Assembly (NCBI GenBank): GCA_947493175.1
Contig: CANLQD010000003.1
Location: 963,188 to 1,027,187 of the forward strand
DNA length: 64,000 nt
Source: an uncultured Flavobacteriaceae bacterium
Lineage (GTDB): Bacteria > Bacteroidota > Bacteroidia > Flavobacteriales > Flavobacteriaceae
Direction of reading: 5' to 3'
Part shown: one piece after another, positions 62,136 through 64,000 of the stretch
How positions within the stretch are numbered: the stretch's first letter is position 1
How the letters are laid out: every line of letters starts with the position of its first letter
Position numbers and translations under genes: made by a program
Notes under the pieces: model-generated
Database searches by the model: none
The model's input: only the letters and a program-made list of their open reading frames with translations
Told to the model about the DNA's origin: nothing

Positions 62136-63602
62136 ATGGGCAAGATAACAGGATTTTTGGAATTCGATAGAAAAGTAGAAGATTACGCTCCGGCCGAGGA
62201 GCGTGTAAAACATTATAAGGAGTTTACAGTTCCCTTGAAGGAAACCGAGCTTAAAAATCAAGGTGCCAGATGTATGGATTGCGGTATTCCCTTTTGTCAT
62301 AGTGGGTGCCCATTGGGAAATTTAATTCCCGACTTCAATGATGCGGTTTACCGTGGCAAATGGGAAAAGGCGGCGAACATCCTACATTCTACCAATAATT
62401 TCCCTGAGTTTACCGGTCGCTTATGTCCAGCCCCCTGTGAGGAGGCTTGCGTTCTTGGTATCAACGAAGACCCGGTATCTATTGAGAATATTGAGAAAAA
62501 CATCGTAGAAAAGGCATTTGAAAAGGGGTGGATTCAACCCCTACCTCCAGAGACCCGAACTGGAAAAAGGGTTGCCGTTATTGGTTCAGGTCCGGCAGGA
62601 CTCGCAGCTGCTCAGCAGTTAAATCGCGCAGGCCATTTGGTGACCGTTTTTGAGCGGGATGAAAAACCGGGCGGACTTCTACGTTACGGGATTCCTGATT
62701 TTAAAATGGAAAAGCATATTATAGATCGTAGGCTGAAGGTTTTGGAAGAAGAAGGTATCGAATTCCAATGTGGTGTGCATGTCGGGGTCGATATGAAGTC
62801 AGAAGACTTAAAAAACGAGTATGACGCCATTGTATTATGCGGAGGGGCGACCGTTCGAAGAAATCTACCTATTGAGGGCGCCGATTTGAAAGGAGTAGTA
62901 CAAGCCATGGATTTTCTTCCACAGAACAATCGGAGGGTCGATGGCGTAAAGAAATTTGAAAATGAAATTTTAGCAAACGATAAAGACGTCATCGTTATTG
63001 GGGGTGGAGATACAGGCTCTGACTGTATTGGAACCTCCTTTCGTCAAGGGGCAAAATCGGTCTCTAATTTCGAAATCATGCCAATGGCGACCGCGGAACG
63101 ACCCGAAGGGCAACCATGGCCCTATTGGCCCATGCGTTTGCGCACTAGCTCATCTCACAAAGAAGGAGCCGAACGTTTTTTCAGTATATCGACCAAGAAA
63201 TTTGTCGGAGATAAGGAAGGAAACCTTACCGGACTCATAACAGCTGAAGTAGAATGGATAAAGCAGCCGGGTAAACGTCCTATTTTAAAAGAAGTAGCGG
63301 GCACTGAAAAGGAATGGAAATGTGAGCTAGCACTGCTAGCCCTTGGTTTTACAGGTTCTGAGATGACGATTGCCGAGCAACTTGGGTTAGCCGTCGATAC
63401 CCGAACCAATATCAAGGCATCTGAAAACAATTACCAAACGAATATACCTAGTGTGTTTGTTGCGGGCGACCAACGAAGGGGACAGTCGCTTATTGTTTGG
63501 GCCATTTCTGAAGGAAGACAAGCAGCGCATCATATCGACTCCTATTTAATGGGAAAATCGTATTTACCGTTAAAAGGTGAGGGTGATTTACCTAGAGTAT
63601 AA
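62136..63602 (+). CDS. gltD: glutamate synthase small subunit
   Basis: Small subunit that passes electrons from NADPH to the large subunit. The 488-residue protein has two 4Fe-4S-type cysteine clusters, RCMDCGIPFCHSGCPLGNLI near residue 46 and CPAPCEEACVLGI near 96, an FAD-binding motif VIGSGPAGLAAAQQL near 149 and an NADPH-binding motif VIGGGDTGSDCIGTS near 288. It is coexpressed with gltB. Confidence 0.96.
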   Translation: MGKITGFLEFDRKVEDYAPAEERVKHYKEFTVPLKETELKNQGARCMDCGIPFCHSGCPLGNLIPDFNDAVYRGKWEKAANILHSTNNFPEFTGRLCPAPCEEACVLGINEDPVSIENIEKNIVEKAFEKGWIQPLPPETRTGKRVAVIGSGPAGLAAAQQLNRAGHLVTVFERDEKPGGLLRYGIPDFKMEKHIIDRRLKVLEEEGIEFQCGVHVGVDMKSEDLKNEYDAIVLCGGATVRRNLPIEGADLKGVVQAMDFLPQNNRRVDGVKKFENEILANDKDVIVIGGGDTGSDCIGTSFRQGAKSVSNFEIMPMATAERPEGQPWPYWPMRLRTSSSHKEGAERFFSISTKKFVGDKEGNLTGLITAEVEWIKQPGKRPILKEVAGTEKEWKCELALLALGFTGSEMTIAEQLGLAVDTRTNIKASENNYQTNIPSVFVAGDQRRGQSLIVWAISEGRQAAHHIDSYLMGKSYLPLKGEGDLPRV

Positions 63603-63634
63603 CAAGAAGTTCCCTTTTTTTTGAATTAGTCTGG

Positions 63635-63667
63635 AAAAGCCGTCTACCTCATTGGACGGCTTTTTTT
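63635..63667 (+). terminator. terminator after gltD
   Basis: Stem AAAGCCGTC (63636-63644) with GACGGCTTT (63655-63663), loop of 10 bases, followed by more T residues. It lies 33 bases behind the gltD stop. Confidence 0.85.
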
Positions 63668-63967
63668 AGTTATATGTGGTACCACTCTGAATTGATCAAG
63701 TCTATCTTTATACGGTTCGATAGTCGGTATAATGGTGGTAGTGATCATTGTACATCCCAAGCACTCAAATTTTCACCGTATCATCGGCTTTGCACTACTT
63801 TCCGCCCTTGTATTTTATATAGTAAACTACCTCGGGATAAGCCCACTAAACATTGAAAGGAGATTCGGCATTTAATTTCGATTCTCGAGTAAACATTCTC
63901 ATTTCTAAGATGTCTCGTTGGGAAGAAACTCCGACCTATAGTCCCCGGTCGTTGGTTTTGATCGCAT
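63668..63967. other. non-coding end of window
   Basis: Between the gltD terminator and the terminator at the window end. I see no gene; a short plus-strand frame at 63674-63856 has no recognisable content. Confidence 0.5.
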
Positions 63968-64000
63968 AAAAAAAACCCCGACGCTCTGATGAGGTCGGGG
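63968..64000 (-). terminator. terminator of a minus-strand gene beyond the window
   Basis: Stem CCCCGAC (63976-63982) with GTCGGGG (63994-64000) and eight T on the minus strand. It implies that a minus-strand gene ends just beyond base 64000. Confidence 0.8.

Noticed and set aside
63674..63856. 60-residue frame after gltD
   Set aside because: It begins behind a strong terminator and shows no feature of a real protein.
1..64000. CRISPR array, prophage or integrative element
   Set aside because: No evenly spaced direct repeats with unique spacers, no cas, integrase or transposase gene was found; the only tandem repeat is the 347-bp GIY-YIG unit.

Overview
The window is a piece of a chromosome from a marine-type member of the Flavobacteriaceae (Bacteroidota). 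The evidence is a gliding/type IX secretion gene (gldJ) beside murF, a porV homologue, TonB-dependent and Bacteroidota-specific lipoproteins, promoters of the TAnnTTTG type, almost no Shine-Dalgarno sequences, and moderate GC. The genus cannot be fixed from the sequence; the gene set resembles the Zobellia/Maribacter/Arenibacter group (inference).

Layout. Bases 1-10.9 kb carry envelope and housekeeping genes: a PafA-type phosphatase (cut by the window edge), an MlaE/MlaF-like lipid transporter pair, a DUF389 membrane protein, mannose-1-phosphate guanylyltransferase, a SprT-like protein, an exported phosphoenolpyruvate-synthase-like protein, a broken cyclophilin gene, a short-chain dehydrogenase and an M28 peptidase. 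Bases 11-19 kb hold pdhA-pdhC, cdd, porV and, divergently, gldJ-murF; the porU gene usually found with porV is missing here. Bases 19-25 kb hold a CusB/CusA-type metal efflux pair and tRNA-Val(GAC).

Bases 25.8-33.5 kb carry four genes of the planctomycete-type cytochrome/DUF1501 kind (PSCyt1-DUF1549-LamG-DUF1553, DUF1501, an NHL-repeat protein, DUF2231-cytochrome-LRR) followed by a deaminase. Bases 33.9-40.7 kb form a second unit: two DUF4331-type proteins, a TPR lipoprotein and a TonB-dependent receptor facing an ECF sigma factor and its anti-sigma factor. A 26-bp perfect inverted repeat separates this unit from an ATP-dependent DNA ligase and its exonuclease partner.

Bases 43.6-48.3 kb are the most unusual operon: eight tightly packed minus-strand genes with two divergent photolyase/cryptochrome proteins, a flavin reductase, DUF2256, TIGR03643 and Lacal_2735-family small proteins and a membrane protein. 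One photolyase relative seems to have its domains in swapped order; the other belongs to the Fe-S photolyase family but lacks the cysteine cluster. A 10-bp inverted repeat sits at the probable operon promoter. Next to it (48.58-49.35 kb) is a tandem 347-bp repeat in which a GIY-YIG nuclease gene is joined to tRNA-Val 3' ends, directly behind an intact tRNA-Val(TAC). This is the best candidate for an undescribed mobile system.

Bases 49.4-63.6 kb return to core functions: folC, a TonB/ExbD/ExbB set, nhaD and glutamate dehydrogenase, an acyl-CoA dehydrogenase, and gltB-gltD, whose ammonia assimilation role complements the glutamate dehydrogenase.
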